A stretch of DNA of 64,000 bases from Alexandriicola marinus (GCF_004000435.1 NZ_RBVZ01000001.1:248001-312000); one strand, 5' to 3'; counted from the first letter of the stretch, positions 30,320 to 40,285 are shown. Translations and numbers: made by a program. The notes: a model not told the origin generated them from the sequence alone.

Positions 30320-33163
30320 ATGTCGACGATAGAGTTCGTCGTCCGCGATGGTGCGGGCGGGTTGAATCGTGGGTTTGTAGGTGGTGCGGGTAACAGTCAG
30401 CCTCTTCTGGTTGAACCCGGTTCGAATATTTCCCTGAATCTGAATCAGGGACAAATCCTTTCCTACGGGCGAAGTGGGACCTCTCTGGAAATAACGCTGG
30501 TCGACGGTCAGGTGATCGTCATCGATAACTTCTTCGGTATCGATGGCCGCGCCGCGAACGACCTGTTTCTCTCGACCGGAGGCGGGTTGACCGAGGTCAA
30601 CCTCGTCGAGGGGCAGGGCGGCGTCTATTTCTCGACCTACACCGAAGCAGATGTCTACGGAAAATGGGGGCCGGACGAGGACCTCTACTTCCTCGGTGAC
30701 AGCCCTGTCCTGCTGGCCGGTGCGCCAGAGGCGGAAACGGGCATGCTTGCCACCGGCTTTCTCGCCGGTTTCCCGGTCGTTCCTGCGCTTCTGGCCAGTG
30801 GTGCCGCGGCAGCGGCGGCCGGTACGGTTCTCGACGACAACGGGACCCGACCGGATGAAGATACGACTACGGATGATCCCACCGACGACGCGGGTGACGA
30901 CGATGTAACGGGCGGTGACGGCGACGTGACCGGCGGTGGCGGCGGCGACGACGCGACCGGCGGTGGCGGCGACGACACGATCGGCGGTGGGGATGACACG
31001 ACCGGCGGTGGCGGCGGCGACACGACCGGCGGTGGGGATGACACGACCGGTGGCGGCGATGACGACACGACCGGTGGTGGTGATGACGACAGCACTGGCG
31101 GTGGCGACGACGACGACGACGATGACGACACACCGGTGGATGACGACACCGTCGTGTCCTTCGACGAAGACGCGGTCGGGGGCGATGGGGTCGTCAACGC
31201 CGAGGAAGAGGCCGCAGGCGTTGTCCTGACCGGGACGACCGAAGAAGGGTCCACCGTCGTCGTGACGATCAATGGCACCGATTACGAGGCCGATGTCGAA
31301 GGCGAGGAATGGACGGTCACGATCCCGCCGGGCGATCTGCCACAGGGTGAATACGTTCAGGACGTGACGGTCACAGCGACGGACGAGGCTGGCAACACTG
31401 CCACGACGGACGGAAGTTTCGACGTGGACACCGTCCACGAGGTTACACTCGACGGGCCGATCACGGCTGACAATGTCATCAACAATGCCGAAGCAGGCCA
31501 AGGGGTTACCCTGACCGGCACTGCCGAGCCGGGCGCGACTGTCGTCGTCAACGCCGGCGGGCTCGAGGCAACCGTGACGGCCGACGCAGACGGCAACTGG
31601 TCGGTGACCTACGAGGCCGAACTGATCACCTCGGGTGAATACGGTGCAGACATCACCGTGACCGCGACGGATGGGGCAGGCAACGTGGCCACCACATCTG
31701 GGACGGTCGATATCGATACCTTCGTCAACGATCTGTCGGTGACAAGCGGTCCCGTCACGGCCGATGACATCGTCAATGACGTCGAACAGGGCCAGACCAT
31801 CACGTTGTCGGGCACCGTCGAGGCGGGTTCGAGCGTGACGGTAACGCTGGCCGGTGTCACGCTTGAGGCCGAAGTCTCGGGCGGGTCATGGACGGTGACC
31901 TATCCGGCCGGCGCCTTGCCGCCCGGCGAATACGAGGCCGACCTGATCGTGTCCGCGACCGATGCGGCCGGCAACTCCGCGACGATCACCGACACGTTCC
32001 AGGTCGATACGGAAATCGACGTCTCGATCGATCAGCCGGTCGAGGGCAATGACGTCATCAACGGCCAGGAGGCGCTTGACGGCACGCTTCTGACCGGGAC
32101 GGCCGATGCCGGAGCCATCGTGACGGTGACCTTCGCGGGCATCACCCGGACCACCGTCGCGACGCAGGATGGCACATGGTCGATGGGCTTCGCTGCATCG
32201 GAAATTCCGGCCGGCGAGTCGATGCAGAACATCACCGTGACCGCGACCGACGTCGCGGGCAACGTGGCGGGCGTGTCGCACCAGGTCGAGGTTGACACCT
32301 ATGTCAACGAACTGACCTCGAACGATCCGGTCGAGGGCGACAACATCGTCAACCGCGAAGAGGCGGGCGACGGCATCACGCTGACCGGTACGGTCGAAGT
32401 GGGCTCTACGGTTTTTGTCACATTCGAGGGCCTGACCCGCGAAGCCACGGTGTCGAATTCCGGCAACTGGTCGGTGACCTTCGCTCCGGGTGAAATCCCC
32501 GCGGGCGAATACGAGGCGCAAGTCACGATCGCGGCCACGGATGCCCATGGCAATACCGACCAGATCACCGACACCTTCCTTGTCGATACCAACCCGCCCG
32601 AGGCACCGCTTGTCGAAAGCTATACCCGCGCCGGCGAAGGTGTGCGGAGCATCTCGACGACGCTGACCGATGAAGAGGTCGACCTGTTCGCGGTCTCCGC
32701 CGATGGCGGTGTCACGAACGTGGCGCATGATCAGGAGGTCGACACGGCCTTCAACGAGCTGAGCTTCGATTTCGACGCCCCGGTGCCGAACGGCTCTCAG
32801 CTGGTGATCAACGCAAGCGATGAGAGCGGCAACTCCACAGCGACGCTTTTCGTTCTCGAAGAACAGGGCACCAATGTCGTCGACGTCAGCAACAGCGGAT
32901 ATGACGGCTTCGATCTCGAAGCGATCGATCTGCAATTCGCTGAAGAGGCCGAACTGACCCTGTCGGCCAGCGATCTCGAGGCGCTGTGTGCGCATTCGAA
33001 TACGCTGACCATTCACGGTGGTGCAGACGACACCGTGCGGATCGAAGGCGCCAGCTCGAACTCCGAGACGTCCGAGATCGCGGGCAAGACCTATGTCCAC
33101 TACGACCTGGGCGACAATGGCGGGACGCTGATCATCGACGAGACGATCAACGTCATCACCTGA
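30320..33163 (+). CDS. BapA-like Ig-repeat adhesin secreted by a type I system
   Basis: A 947-residue acidic surface protein. Residues 1-130 match the BapA/Bap-type prefix domain; residues 143-165 are a hydrophobic stretch ending in an Ala-rich run AAAAAAG (162-168). A Gly/Asp/Thr linker (186-276) follows, then five bacterial Ig-like repeats of about 96 residues (277-373, 374-468, 469-566, 567-662, 663-760), each ending in a VDT motif. The C-terminus (from about 875) has SNTLTIHGGADDTVRI and a terminal LIIDETINVIT like other type I secretion signals. No RTX calcium-binding nonapeptides are seen. Relatives usually have thousands of residues. Its exporter genes follow directly. Confidence 0.88.
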   Translation: MSTIEFVVRDGAGGLNRGFVGGAGNSQPLLVEPGSNISLNLNQGQILSYGRSGTSLEITLVDGQVIVIDNFFGIDGRAANDLFLSTGGGLTEVNLVEGQGGVYFSTYTEADVYGKWGPDEDLYFLGDSPVLLAGAPEAETGMLATGFLAGFPVVPALLASGAAAAAAGTVLDDNGTRPDEDTTTDDPTDDAGDDDVTGGDGDVTGGGGGDDATGGGGDDTIGGGDDTTGGGGGDTTGGGDDTTGGGDDDTTGGGDDDSTGGGDDDDDDDDTPVDDDTVVSFDEDAVGGDGVVNAEEEAAGVVLTGTTEEGSTVVVTINGTDYEADVEGEEWTVTIPPGDLPQGEYVQDVTVTATDEAGNTATTDGSFDVDTVHEVTLDGPITADNVINNAEAGQGVTLTGTAEPGATVVVNAGGLEATVTADADGNWSVTYEAELITSGEYGADITVTATDGAGNVATTSGTVDIDTFVNDLSVTSGPVTADDIVNDVEQGQTITLSGTVEAGSSVTVTLAGVTLEAEVSGGSWTVTYPAGALPPGEYEADLIVSATDAAGNSATITDTFQVDTEIDVSIDQPVEGNDVINGQEALDGTLLTGTADAGAIVTVTFAGITRTTVATQDGTWSMGFAASEIPAGESMQNITVTATDVAGNVAGVSHQVEVDTYVNELTSNDPVEGDNIVNREEAGDGITLTGTVEVGSTVFVTFEGLTREATVSNSGNWSVTFAPGEIPAGEYEAQVTIAATDAHGNTDQITDTFLVDTNPPEAPLVESYTRAGEGVRSISTTLTDEEVDLFAVSADGGVTNVAHDQEVDTAFNELSFDFDAPVPNGSQLVINASDESGNSTATLFVLEEQGTNVVDVSNSGYDGFDLEAIDLQFAEEAELTLSASDLEALCAHSNTLTIHGGADDTVRIEGASSNSETSEIAGKTYVHYDLGDNGGTLIIDETINVIT
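30875..31147 (+). repeat. low-complexity Gly/Asp/Thr codon repeats in the adhesin
   Basis: Imperfect units of roughly 18-27 bases coding for GGG-D(D)-T(T/A) occur about a dozen times and end in a run of eight Asp codons. This forms a flexible acidic linker and is a likely site for length variation by slippage. Confidence 0.8.
31148..32590 (+). repeat. five tandem Ig-like repeats in the adhesin
   Basis: Units of 95-98 codons. Anchor strands VVLTG, VTLTG, ITLSG, TLLTG and ITLTG stand at residues 301, 396, 494, 589 and 686. Each unit also has a (D/E)(V/I)xN.(E/V)E segment, a G.W.V(T/G) strand and a closing VDT. Copies are diverged. Confidence 0.85.
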
Positions 33164-33178
33164 TGCACAGCGAGACGA

Positions 33179-33197
33179 GGGCCGGGAAAACCGGCCC
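33179..33197 (+). other. stem-loop between adhesin and exporter genes
   Basis: A perfect seven-base-pair stem (GGGCCGG/CCGGCCC) around a GAAAA loop sits 15 bases after the adhesin stop. No T-run follows, so it is not a standard terminator. It could protect the adhesin mRNA 3' end or partly reduce read-through into the exporter genes. Confidence 0.55.
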
Positions 33198-33243
33198 CGT
33201 CGACCCCATGATGCGGGTATCGAGTGGGCAGGGGAGACCCTTC

Positions 33244-34581
33244 GTGACAGCGGGAACGGGAAGATCACGCAACATGACAGGATTGTCCGCAATCCTGGCC
33301 ATGGCGCTTTGCCTCGCGGGATGCGACCAGGTCGATCAGGCCAGCGTGGGCCGTGCGGACGGGACACCCGGTGCGGGGCTGGCAGCGCCGGATCAGGCCT
33401 TCATGCTCGACCCCGAAATGGAGGACGGAACCACCTCACCGATCATCGAGGCACTTCTGGTGCGCCGGTCGGTGCTTGAGCCGGGGCCTCTGCGCGACGT
33501 GGCCGATGCGGTCATGGCCGCCAATACCCGGGCCGCCGAGGCCGATCTGCGCGCCGCGCTGCTGCGCGCCGAGGCTGAAAGCTACAACTGGTTGCCGACG
33601 CTGGGCCCGAGTGTGAGCCTGACGTCTCTGGGCTCGGTGGTGGCGAACCTCGTTCTGAATGCGGCGCTTGTCGATCATGGCGCCCGCAAGGCCGAGCGCG
33701 ACTTTGCCAAGCATGATGTCGAGGTCACTGCCGTCGCGCTGGCCGAGGACAGCAACGCCCGCGTCATGCAGGCACTGGAACTCTATGTGCAGGCCGAGGC
33801 TGCCAGCGCCCGCGCCGATGTCACCGCGCAGGCGATGGAGCGGATGAACCACTTTGCCTATGTCATGCGCGAACGCGTGAACGCGGGCATTTCCGACCGG
33901 GCCGATCTTCAGGTCGTGACACAGAAACTGAACCAGATGGCCGCCGACATGGCCTCTGATCGGGAAACGGCCGCCTCGGCGATGCGCGAATTGCAGGCCA
34001 TGGCCGCCGTGCCGGTCGCGGGCCTGTCCGGGATTTCGTCACTGGGCAGGCCGTCGTTGACGGCCGAAGCGCTGAGCGTGATGCGCGCCCGCGCCGAAAG
34101 CGCGCGTGCCGTGGCCAGCGCAAAGGCCGCGCAGGCGGGTCTGTTGCCTGGGGTAAGCCTCGGGGGATCGGTCGGCACGGAGGGACGTGACCTTGCCGTG
34201 AACGCGGGCTCCGACGGGATCGGCTTCGGGATCGGCGCGAATATGCGGGCCATCGAGGCCGAGGAACAGGCCGCCGCCGCACGCGTCGGCGCCGAACGCG
34301 AGGCCGCCGCCCGGGCCATCGCCGCGCTAGAGGGGCGGCTGCAAAGCCTGCGACGCCAGCACGCCGAAGCGGTGCGGCTGGCCGATCAGGCCACGCAAAA
34401 CTACGAGCTTTTCGCGGAACAGCAGCGCGCGGGTCAACGCGGCGTGAGCGAGGTCGTCGGCGTGTTCGAGACCAAGATCCGCGCCGATCGCGCAGCCGTC
34501 GGCCTGCGCTATGACATGGTGCTCGCCGAACTCGGCATCGCTGAAAGGCTGGGCCTTCTGGTGGATGGAGACAAGATGTGA
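33244..34581 (+). CDS. TolC-family outer-membrane lipoprotein of the type I exporter
   Basis: Outer-membrane channel component for adhesin export. With a GTG start at 33244 the product has 445 residues. The start choice rests on GGAGA seven bases upstream; an ATG at 33274 lacks a good site. The N-terminus is a lipoprotein signal with lipobox LAGC. The rest is largely helical with Ala/Glu-rich repeats and the TolC-like ALVDHGARKAERDFAKHDVE and QRAGQRGVSEVVGVFE segments in two related halves. The stop overlaps the start of the ABC gene. The lipobox is a feature of RND-type OMF proteins more than of classic TolC. Confidence 0.82.
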   Translation: MTAGTGRSRNMTGLSAILAMALCLAGCDQVDQASVGRADGTPGAGLAAPDQAFMLDPEMEDGTTSPIIEALLVRRSVLEPGPLRDVADAVMAANTRAAEADLRAALLRAEAESYNWLPTLGPSVSLTSLGSVVANLVLNAALVDHGARKAERDFAKHDVEVTAVALAEDSNARVMQALELYVQAEAASARADVTAQAMERMNHFAYVMRERVNAGISDRADLQVVTQKLNQMAADMASDRETAASAMRELQAMAAVPVAGLSGISSLGRPSLTAEALSVMRARAESARAVASAKAAQAGLLPGVSLGGSVGTEGRDLAVNAGSDGIGFGIGANMRAIEAEEQAAAARVGAEREAAARAIAALEGRLQSLRRQHAEAVRLADQATQNYELFAEQQRAGQRGVSEVVGVFETKIRADRAAVGLRYDMVLAELGIAERLGLLVDGDKM

Positions 34582-36989
34582 GCGGACCTGTCCTTGCCTT
34601 CGACATCACCCGCACGACAGGCGCACGCCTGCGCCGTATCGAAGAGGTCGAGGCCGAAGAACCCAAACGTGATCTGGGCCTGACGCTTGACGTCGTGGCG
34701 GCCAACAGCCCCGGCCCCGTCGTCGCGGACCCGCCGACGCGGGAAAACGCACCAACCGACCCCGCCATCCACACCACGATCGATCCCGCGCTCGAAGACG
34801 TCCCCGAAAACGCTCCCCTCGACGAGCCATCCGACGTCCCGCCCGAAGATGATCCATCCGACGGCAAGCAGGCCAGCCGCGGTCTGGCAGACAAGGTTCA
34901 GGCCCGGGCCGAACTCGCGGCCGTTTACGCAGGGATCCTTGGCGTCGACGTGTCGCGCCGCGATATCCTCGAGCGGATGTCACGTGACGGGGGCGACGAA
35001 ATCTCGCCGCAGGTGATCTCGGGCGCCCTGACGGTTGCCGGGCTGATGACGCGCATTGCGCGACCCTCGAAGCTCGAGCCCGGATTGTGGCCCGCGCTTG
35101 CCGAGATGACCTCGGGTCAGGTCGTGCTGGTCCTCGAACAGACGCGCGGTGGGCTGATCGTCTATGACACCACCCGGACGGCGAACCGGGCCGAGGTCGC
35201 GCTGGACGAATTCTCCGCCGTCTTTGCCGGGACGATCATCCGCGCCGATGTGGGCGTGGCAGAGCTGGGCCGGCGTCATGCTGAAAAGGGCCGTGAGGCA
35301 CATTGGTTCTGGGGGCAACTCGGTCAGTTCCGCCGCCACATCTTTGAAGTGGCACTGGGATCGTTCGTCGCCAACCTTCTGGCCGTGGCCGTCGCCCTGT
35401 TCTCACTGCAGGTCTATGATCGGGTGATCCCGCATCAATCGACCGCCACTCTGTGGGTGCTCGCGATCGGGGCGGGGATCGCGATGTTGCTGGAGGCGTT
35501 CCTGCGGATCGCCCGGGCACGGCTGATGGACGGCGCGGGCCGCCAGATCGAGATCAAGGTCCAGTCGCTTCTGATGGACCGGATCCTCGGGATGCGTTCG
35601 GGCAATGCCGCCAGCGCACCATCGAGCACCTTTGCCGCGGTTCGGGAATTCAGCTCGATCCGCGAATTCTTTACCGCCTCGACTGTGGGCACTCTGACCG
35701 ACCTGCCGTTCATCGTGCTCTTTCTCGCGCTTGTGGCCTCGATCGGCGGCAACGTGGTCTGGGTCCTGTTTGCCGGCGGGATCCTGATGGTCCTTCCGTC
35801 GTTCTTTCTGCAAAAGCGGATGATCGAGCTGACCCGGGCCTCGCAAGGGGCCTCGGTCAAATCGAGCCGCCTGTTGCAGGAGGCGATCTACAATGCCGAC
35901 ACCATCAAGGCCCATCGCGGCGAGGACCGGTTTCGGCGGGTCTGGTCGGAACTTACGGCGCTCGGTTCTCATGCCACGTCGGAACAGCGCAAGCTGGCCT
36001 CGACGCTGACATTCTGGAGCCAGGGCGTCCAGCAGGCGACTTATGTCGCCGCCGTTGTCGCCGGCACCTTCATGGTCTTTACCGGCGAGTTCACGGTGGG
36101 CACGATCATCGCCGTGGGCATTCTGACCTCGCGCACGTTGGGCCCGCTGACGCAGCTGGCCGCGACGCTTGCCCGCTGGTCGAACGTGCAGGCCTCGCTT
36201 GAGGCGCTCGATCAGGTGGCCTGTTCCGAACAGGACGAGGCCGAAGACCGGATGTACCTGCGCCGCGAGACGATCCGCGGGGCGTTCGAGTTGCGCGATG
36301 TGGCCTATGCCTATGACGAAGATGGAACCCGCTCCGTCGATATCGCGGCGCTCGCGATCGAGCCGGGCCAGAAGATCGCGATCCTGGGCTCCAACGGGTC
36401 AGGCAAATCGACGCTCCTGCGGCTTCTGTCAGGGCTTTACCAGCCGACCGGCGGGCGCATCCTGATCGACGGCGTCGACATGGGGCAGGTGATGCCGCGC
36501 GATCTGCGGCGCGCCATCGGTTATCTGGGTCAGGAGGTGCGGCTCTTCGCGGGCACCCTGCGCGACAACCTCAACCTCACGCTTCTGGAGCGCGATGACG
36601 ACCGGCTGCTCGAAGCGCTCGATTTTGCCGGGATCGGCCCCTACGTGCGCGCCCATCCCAAGGGGCTCGACATGGAGATCCGCGATGGCGGAGCCGGGCT
36701 TTCGGTGGGTCAGCAGCAATCCATCGGCTGGGCGCGCCTGTGGTTGCAGGACCCGGCGATCTGTCTTCTGGACGAGCCGACGGCCGCGCTCGATCAGGCG
36801 CTGGAAACCGCGATCGTGTCGCGGATGGCGGAATGGCTCGACGGACGCACGGCGCTGATCGCGACGCACCGCATGCCGATCCTGACGCTGACGGATCGGG
36901 TCGTCGTCCTGCAGGCGGGGCGGCTCGTGCTCGATGGCCCGCGCGACGAGGTGCTGGCCCATCTGGGTCGCGGAAAGGATGATGGCTGA
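34578..36989 (+). CDS. type I secretion ABC transporter (LapB-like)
   Basis: Inner-membrane exporter of 803 residues. An acidic, Pro-rich N-terminal tail (about 1-100) precedes a degenerate C39-peptidase-like domain (about 105-235) that lacks the catalytic Cys motif, as in LapB/HlyB-type exporters of unprocessed substrates. A six-segment membrane domain (about 255-560) and an ATPase domain follow, with Walker A GSNGSGKST from residue 605, an LSVGQQQSIGWARL signature and ICLLDEPTAALD. The GTG start overlaps the preceding stop; the stop shares a base with the next start. Its most likely cargo is the adhesin encoded upstream. Confidence 0.9.
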   Translation: MSGPVLAFDITRTTGARLRRIEEVEAEEPKRDLGLTLDVVAANSPGPVVADPPTRENAPTDPAIHTTIDPALEDVPENAPLDEPSDVPPEDDPSDGKQASRGLADKVQARAELAAVYAGILGVDVSRRDILERMSRDGGDEISPQVISGALTVAGLMTRIARPSKLEPGLWPALAEMTSGQVVLVLEQTRGGLIVYDTTRTANRAEVALDEFSAVFAGTIIRADVGVAELGRRHAEKGREAHWFWGQLGQFRRHIFEVALGSFVANLLAVAVALFSLQVYDRVIPHQSTATLWVLAIGAGIAMLLEAFLRIARARLMDGAGRQIEIKVQSLLMDRILGMRSGNAASAPSSTFAAVREFSSIREFFTASTVGTLTDLPFIVLFLALVASIGGNVVWVLFAGGILMVLPSFFLQKRMIELTRASQGASVKSSRLLQEAIYNADTIKAHRGEDRFRRVWSELTALGSHATSEQRKLASTLTFWSQGVQQATYVAAVVAGTFMVFTGEFTVGTIIAVGILTSRTLGPLTQLAATLARWSNVQASLEALDQVACSEQDEAEDRMYLRRETIRGAFELRDVAYAYDEDGTRSVDIAALAIEPGQKIAILGSNGSGKSTLLRLLSGLYQPTGGRILIDGVDMGQVMPRDLRRAIGYLGQEVRLFAGTLRDNLNLTLLERDDDRLLEALDFAGIGPYVRAHPKGLDMEIRDGGAGLSVGQQQSIGWARLWLQDPAICLLDEPTAALDQALETAIVSRMAEWLDGRTALIATHRMPILTLTDRVVVLQAGRLVLDGPRDEVLAHLGRGKDDG

Positions 36990-38158
36990 TGGCGCTCTGG
37001 GAGGGTGAATTCGAACGCCGCCTGCGCGGCCCCAGCCTGATCATCTGGCTTGTGGGGGCGACGGTCCTGTTGTTTCTCCTGTGGGCAAAATTCGCCTGGA
37101 TCGACGAGATTGTTCGCGCCGAAGGCGAGATCGTCTCGGCCAATCGGCCACAGATCATCCAGAATCTTGAGGGCGGGATCCTTGCAGAGCTGCGCGTCTC
37201 CGAAGGTGACATCGTTGAACCGGGCGATGTGCTGGCGCGGCTGAGGGCCACGAATTTCGAGTCGCGCGTGGATGATCTGAAAGAGCAGATCGACGCCGCG
37301 AATATCCGGCGGATGCGGCTCGAGGCCGAACTGGCCGGCGCCCATGATTTCGACGTGCCCGCCGATATCGCAGCGCGCAGCCCCGAGATCCTTGCCTCCG
37401 AACGCGCGCTACTGGCGGCGCGGCAGGCCGATTACGAAAGCCGCACCGAAGGCGCCGCCCGCATCGTGGCCGAGACCAAGCGCGAACTGGATGTCATGGA
37501 AGACCTTCTGAACCGTGAGATCGCCGCTCTGATCGAGGTGACGCGGGCGCGCAACGCGCATTCGGATGCCGAGATCAGGTATAACGAGATCGTGACGGGC
37601 ACCGAGCTGGAACGGGCCAGCGCCTATTCCGAGACGCTTCAGGAACTGGCGCAGCTGCGTCAGGATCTTCGCGTGGCCGAGGATCAGCTGACCCGGACGA
37701 TCATCACGTCGCCCATGCGCGGGGTGGTCAACAACCTCAGCATTAACACGATCGGCGGCGTCATCCGTCCGGGCGAGGAGATCTTCGAGATCATCCCGCT
37801 GGGCGACGAATTGTTCGTCGAAGCCCGCATCCGGCCCGAAGATATCGCCAATGTCGTGCCCGGCCAGAAGGCCACGATCAAGCTTACGGCCTATGATTAT
37901 ACGGTTTACGGGTCGCTCTCGGGTGAAGTGATGGTGATCTCGGCCGACACGTTTGAGGACGAACGCCGCGCCGATCTGCCCCCCACCTATCGCGCCACGC
38001 TGCGCGTCGACATGAGCCAGCGCGACGAGCGGCAACGCAACATCGAGATCCGCCCCGGCATGCAGGCCGCGGTCGAGTTGCACACCGGCGCAAAGACCGT
38101 CTTGCAATACCTGACAAAGCCGCTCTACCGGTCGCGCGAGGCGCTGCGTGAGCCCTGA
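36989..38158 (+). CDS. HlyD-family periplasmic adaptor of the type I exporter
   Basis: A 389-residue membrane fusion protein linking the ABC exporter with the outer-membrane channel. It has one transmembrane segment (about 17-35), a lipoyl half-motif (NRPQIIQNLEGGILAEL), a helical hairpin (about 85-235) and the second lipoyl/beta-barrel half (ITSPMRGVVNNLSINTIGGVIRPGEEIFEIIPL). It is translationally coupled to the ABC gene and ends the four-gene adhesin operon. The closest known type is LapC/PrtE. Confidence 0.92.
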   Translation: MALWEGEFERRLRGPSLIIWLVGATVLLFLLWAKFAWIDEIVRAEGEIVSANRPQIIQNLEGGILAELRVSEGDIVEPGDVLARLRATNFESRVDDLKEQIDAANIRRMRLEAELAGAHDFDVPADIAARSPEILASERALLAARQADYESRTEGAARIVAETKRELDVMEDLLNREIAALIEVTRARNAHSDAEIRYNEIVTGTELERASAYSETLQELAQLRQDLRVAEDQLTRTIITSPMRGVVNNLSINTIGGVIRPGEEIFEIIPLGDELFVEARIRPEDIANVVPGQKATIKLTAYDYTVYGSLSGEVMVISADTFEDERRADLPPTYRATLRVDMSQRDERQRNIEIRPGMQAAVELHTGAKTVLQYLTKPLYRSREALREP

Positions 38159-38195
38159 TCGCCGGTGCCTGTTCGACGGCAATCGTCGAGGCGAC

Positions 38196-38222
38196 CTTGA
38201 AGCCCCTCCCACGGCCCACTAA
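38196..38222 (+). promoter_or_regulatory. possible heat-shock sigma (RpoH) promoter of clpP
   Basis: CTTGAAG (38196-38202) resembles the -35 of RpoH promoters and CCCACTAA (38215-38222) weakly resembles the -10; the 12-base spacer is short. The clpP start is about 60 bases downstream. clpP is a heat-shock gene in related bacteria, which is the main reason to consider it. Confidence 0.25.
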
Positions 38223-38282
38223 GACTCTCGAAAGTCATTCGGGAATAGTCAGCCAGCAGGCTGCACAATGAGGCGAGAGCAT

Positions 38283-38906
38283 ATGCGTGATCCAGTCGAG
38301 ACCTACATGAACCTCGTTCCCATGGTCGTCGAACAGACGAGCCGCGGCGAACGGGCCTATGATATCTTTTCGCGTCTGCTCAAGGAGCGGATCATCTTCG
38401 TGAACGGCCCCGTTCATGATGGCATGAGCCAGCTGGTGGTGGCGCAGCTCCTGCACCTCGAGGCGGAGAATCCCAAGAAGGAAATCTCCATGTATATCAA
38501 CAGCCCCGGCGGTGTCGTGACCTCCGGCCTGTCGATCTACGACACGATGCAGTACATCCGGCCGAAGGTCTCGACCCTCGTCGTAGGGCAGGCGGCATCC
38601 ATGGGGTCGCTTCTGCTGACGGCCGGCGAGAACGGCATGCGGTTCTCCCTGCCCAACAGCCGCATCATGGTGCACCAGCCCTCTGGCGGGTATCAGGGTC
38701 AGGCGACGGACATCATGATCCACGCCGAAGAGACGCTGAAGCTCAAGCGGCGGCTGAATGAAATCTACGTCCATCACACCGGCAAGAAGCTCGAAGACGT
38801 GGAAGCCGCGCTCGAGCGGGACAATTTCATGGATCCGAAGGAAGCCAAGGATTGGGGCCTGATCGACGAGATCGTCTCGAACCGCGACAAGGCTGAAGAG
38901 AGCTGA
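38283..38906 (+). CDS. clpP: ATP-dependent Clp protease proteolytic subunit
   Basis: Serine protease that forms two stacked heptamer rings and degrades proteins unfolded by ClpX or ClpA. The 207-residue product has the catalytic triad Ser106 (GQAASMGS), His131 (MVHQPSGG) and Asp180 (ERDNFM). I chose the ATG at 38283 ([10 protein letters not shown]), with GAGG nine bases upstream; an ATG at 38268 would add five residues. clpX follows after 116 bases on the same strand. Confidence 0.96.
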   Translation: MRDPVETYMNLVPMVVEQTSRGERAYDIFSRLLKERIIFVNGPVHDGMSQLVVAQLLHLEAENPKKEISMYINSPGGVVTSGLSIYDTMQYIRPKVSTLVVGQAASMGSLLLTAGENGMRFSLPNSRIMVHQPSGGYQGQATDIMIHAEETLKLKRRLNEIYVHHTGKKLEDVEAALERDNFMDPKEAKDWGLIDEIVSNRDKAEES

Positions 38907-39022
38907 ATTCGTCCCGGGTGTGGGGCCTTTTTGACGTTGTGGAGCGTGGCGGGCTGTCTTAGGGTTGAGCCAGCGCAGTCCGAAACGACAGACAGATGGG
39001 CCACCGGGCCCGAAGGAGCGAG

Positions 39023-40285
39023 ATGGCGAACGCATCCGGCGGCGACAGCAAGAATACCCTCTATTGCAGCTTTTGCGGCAAGAGCCAGCACGAGGTTCGC
39101 AAACTCATCGCGGGTCCGACCGTGTTCATCTGCGACGAATGCGTCGAATTATGCATGGATATCATCCGCGAAGAGACAAAGACGGCGGGTCTCAAATCCT
39201 CCGACGGCGTCCCGACGCCGATGGAGATCTGCGAGGTTCTGGACGATTACGTCATCGGCCAGTCGCACGCGAAGCGTGTGCTCTCCGTTGCGGTTCACAA
39301 CCACTACAAGCGGCTTAACCATTCGGCAAAAGCCGCCGATATCGAGCTTGCGAAATCGAACATCCTGCTGATCGGCCCCACGGGCTGCGGCAAGACGCTG
39401 CTTGCTCAGACGCTCGCCCGCATCCTGGACGTGCCATTCACCATGGCGGATGCCACGACCCTGACCGAGGCGGGCTATGTGGGTGAGGATGTCGAGAACA
39501 TCATCCTCAAGCTGTTGCAGGCCTCCGAATACAATGTCGAACGCGCGCAGCGCGGCATCGTCTATATCGACGAGGTCGACAAGATCACCCGGAAGTCCGA
39601 CAACCCGTCGATCACGCGTGACGTGTCGGGCGAGGGCGTGCAGCAGGCGCTGCTGAAGATCATGGAAGGCACCGTGGCTTCGGTGCCCCCGCAGGGCGGG
39701 CGCAAGCATCCGCAGCAGGAATTCCTGCAGGTCGACACCACGAACATCCTGTTCATCTGCGGTGGCGCCTTCGCGGGCCTCGACAAGATCATCTCGCAGC
39801 GCGGGAAGGGATCGGCCATCGGCTTTGGCGCCGACGTGAAAGGTCAGGAAGAGCGGGGCATCGGCCAGATCTTTACCGAGCTTGAGCCCGAAGACCTTCT
39901 GAAGTTCGGCCTGATCCCCGAATTTGTCGGTCGTCTGCCTGTGATCGCGACGCTTCGTGACCTTGACGAAGAGGCGCTTGTCACGATCCTGACCGAGCCC
40001 AAGAACGCGCTGGTCAAGCAGTATCAGCGCCTGTTCGATATCGAGGGCACGCAGCTGACCTTCACCGACGATGCCCTCAAGGCCATCGCGCGCCGCGCGA
40101 TCGACCGCAAGACGGGCGCGCGGGGTCTGCGCTCGATCATGGAGGAAATCCTTCTTGATACGATGTTCGAGCTTCCCGGTCTCGACAGCGTGACGGAAGT
40201 CGTGGTCAACGAAGAGGCTGTCGGCTCCGAGGCGGCACCTCTGATGATCCATGCAGAGTCCAAGGATTCGGCCACAGCGGGCTGA
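39023..40285 (+). CDS. clpX: Clp protease ATP-binding subunit ClpX
   Basis: AAA+ unfoldase that delivers substrates to ClpP. The 420-residue product has the N-terminal zinc-binding domain (C15, C18, C37, C40), Walker A GPTGCGKT (118-125), Walker [11 protein letters not shown] and the pore loop [15 protein letters not shown] lies four bases before the chosen ATG. A strong terminator follows the stop. Confidence 0.97.
   Translation: MANASGGDSKNTLYCSFCGKSQHEVRKLIAGPTVFICDECVELCMDIIREETKTAGLKSSDGVPTPMEICEVLDDYVIGQSHAKRVLSVAVHNHYKRLNHSAKAADIELAKSNILLIGPTGCGKTLLAQTLARILDVPFTMADATTLTEAGYVGEDVENIILKLLQASEYNVERAQRGIVYIDEVDKITRKSDNPSITRDVSGEGVQQALLKIMEGTVASVPPQGGRKHPQQEFLQVDTTNILFICGGAFAGLDKIISQRGKGSAIGFGADVKGQEERGIGQIFTELEPEDLLKFGLIPEFVGRLPVIATLRDLDEEALVTILTEPKNALVKQYQRLFDIEGTQLTFTDDALKAIARRAIDRKTGARGLRSIMEEILLDTMFELPGLDSVTEVVVNEEAVGSEAAPLMIHAESKDSATAG

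Noticed and set aside
30875-31147. A CRISPR-like or satellite repeat
   Set aside because: The repeats are in frame, code for Gly/Asp/Thr, lack unique spacers and lie inside the adhesin gene.
38907-39022. A separate clpX promoter with TTGACG as -35
   Set aside because: No acceptable -10 at 16-18 bases; clpX may still have its own promoter but the sequence does not show it clearly.
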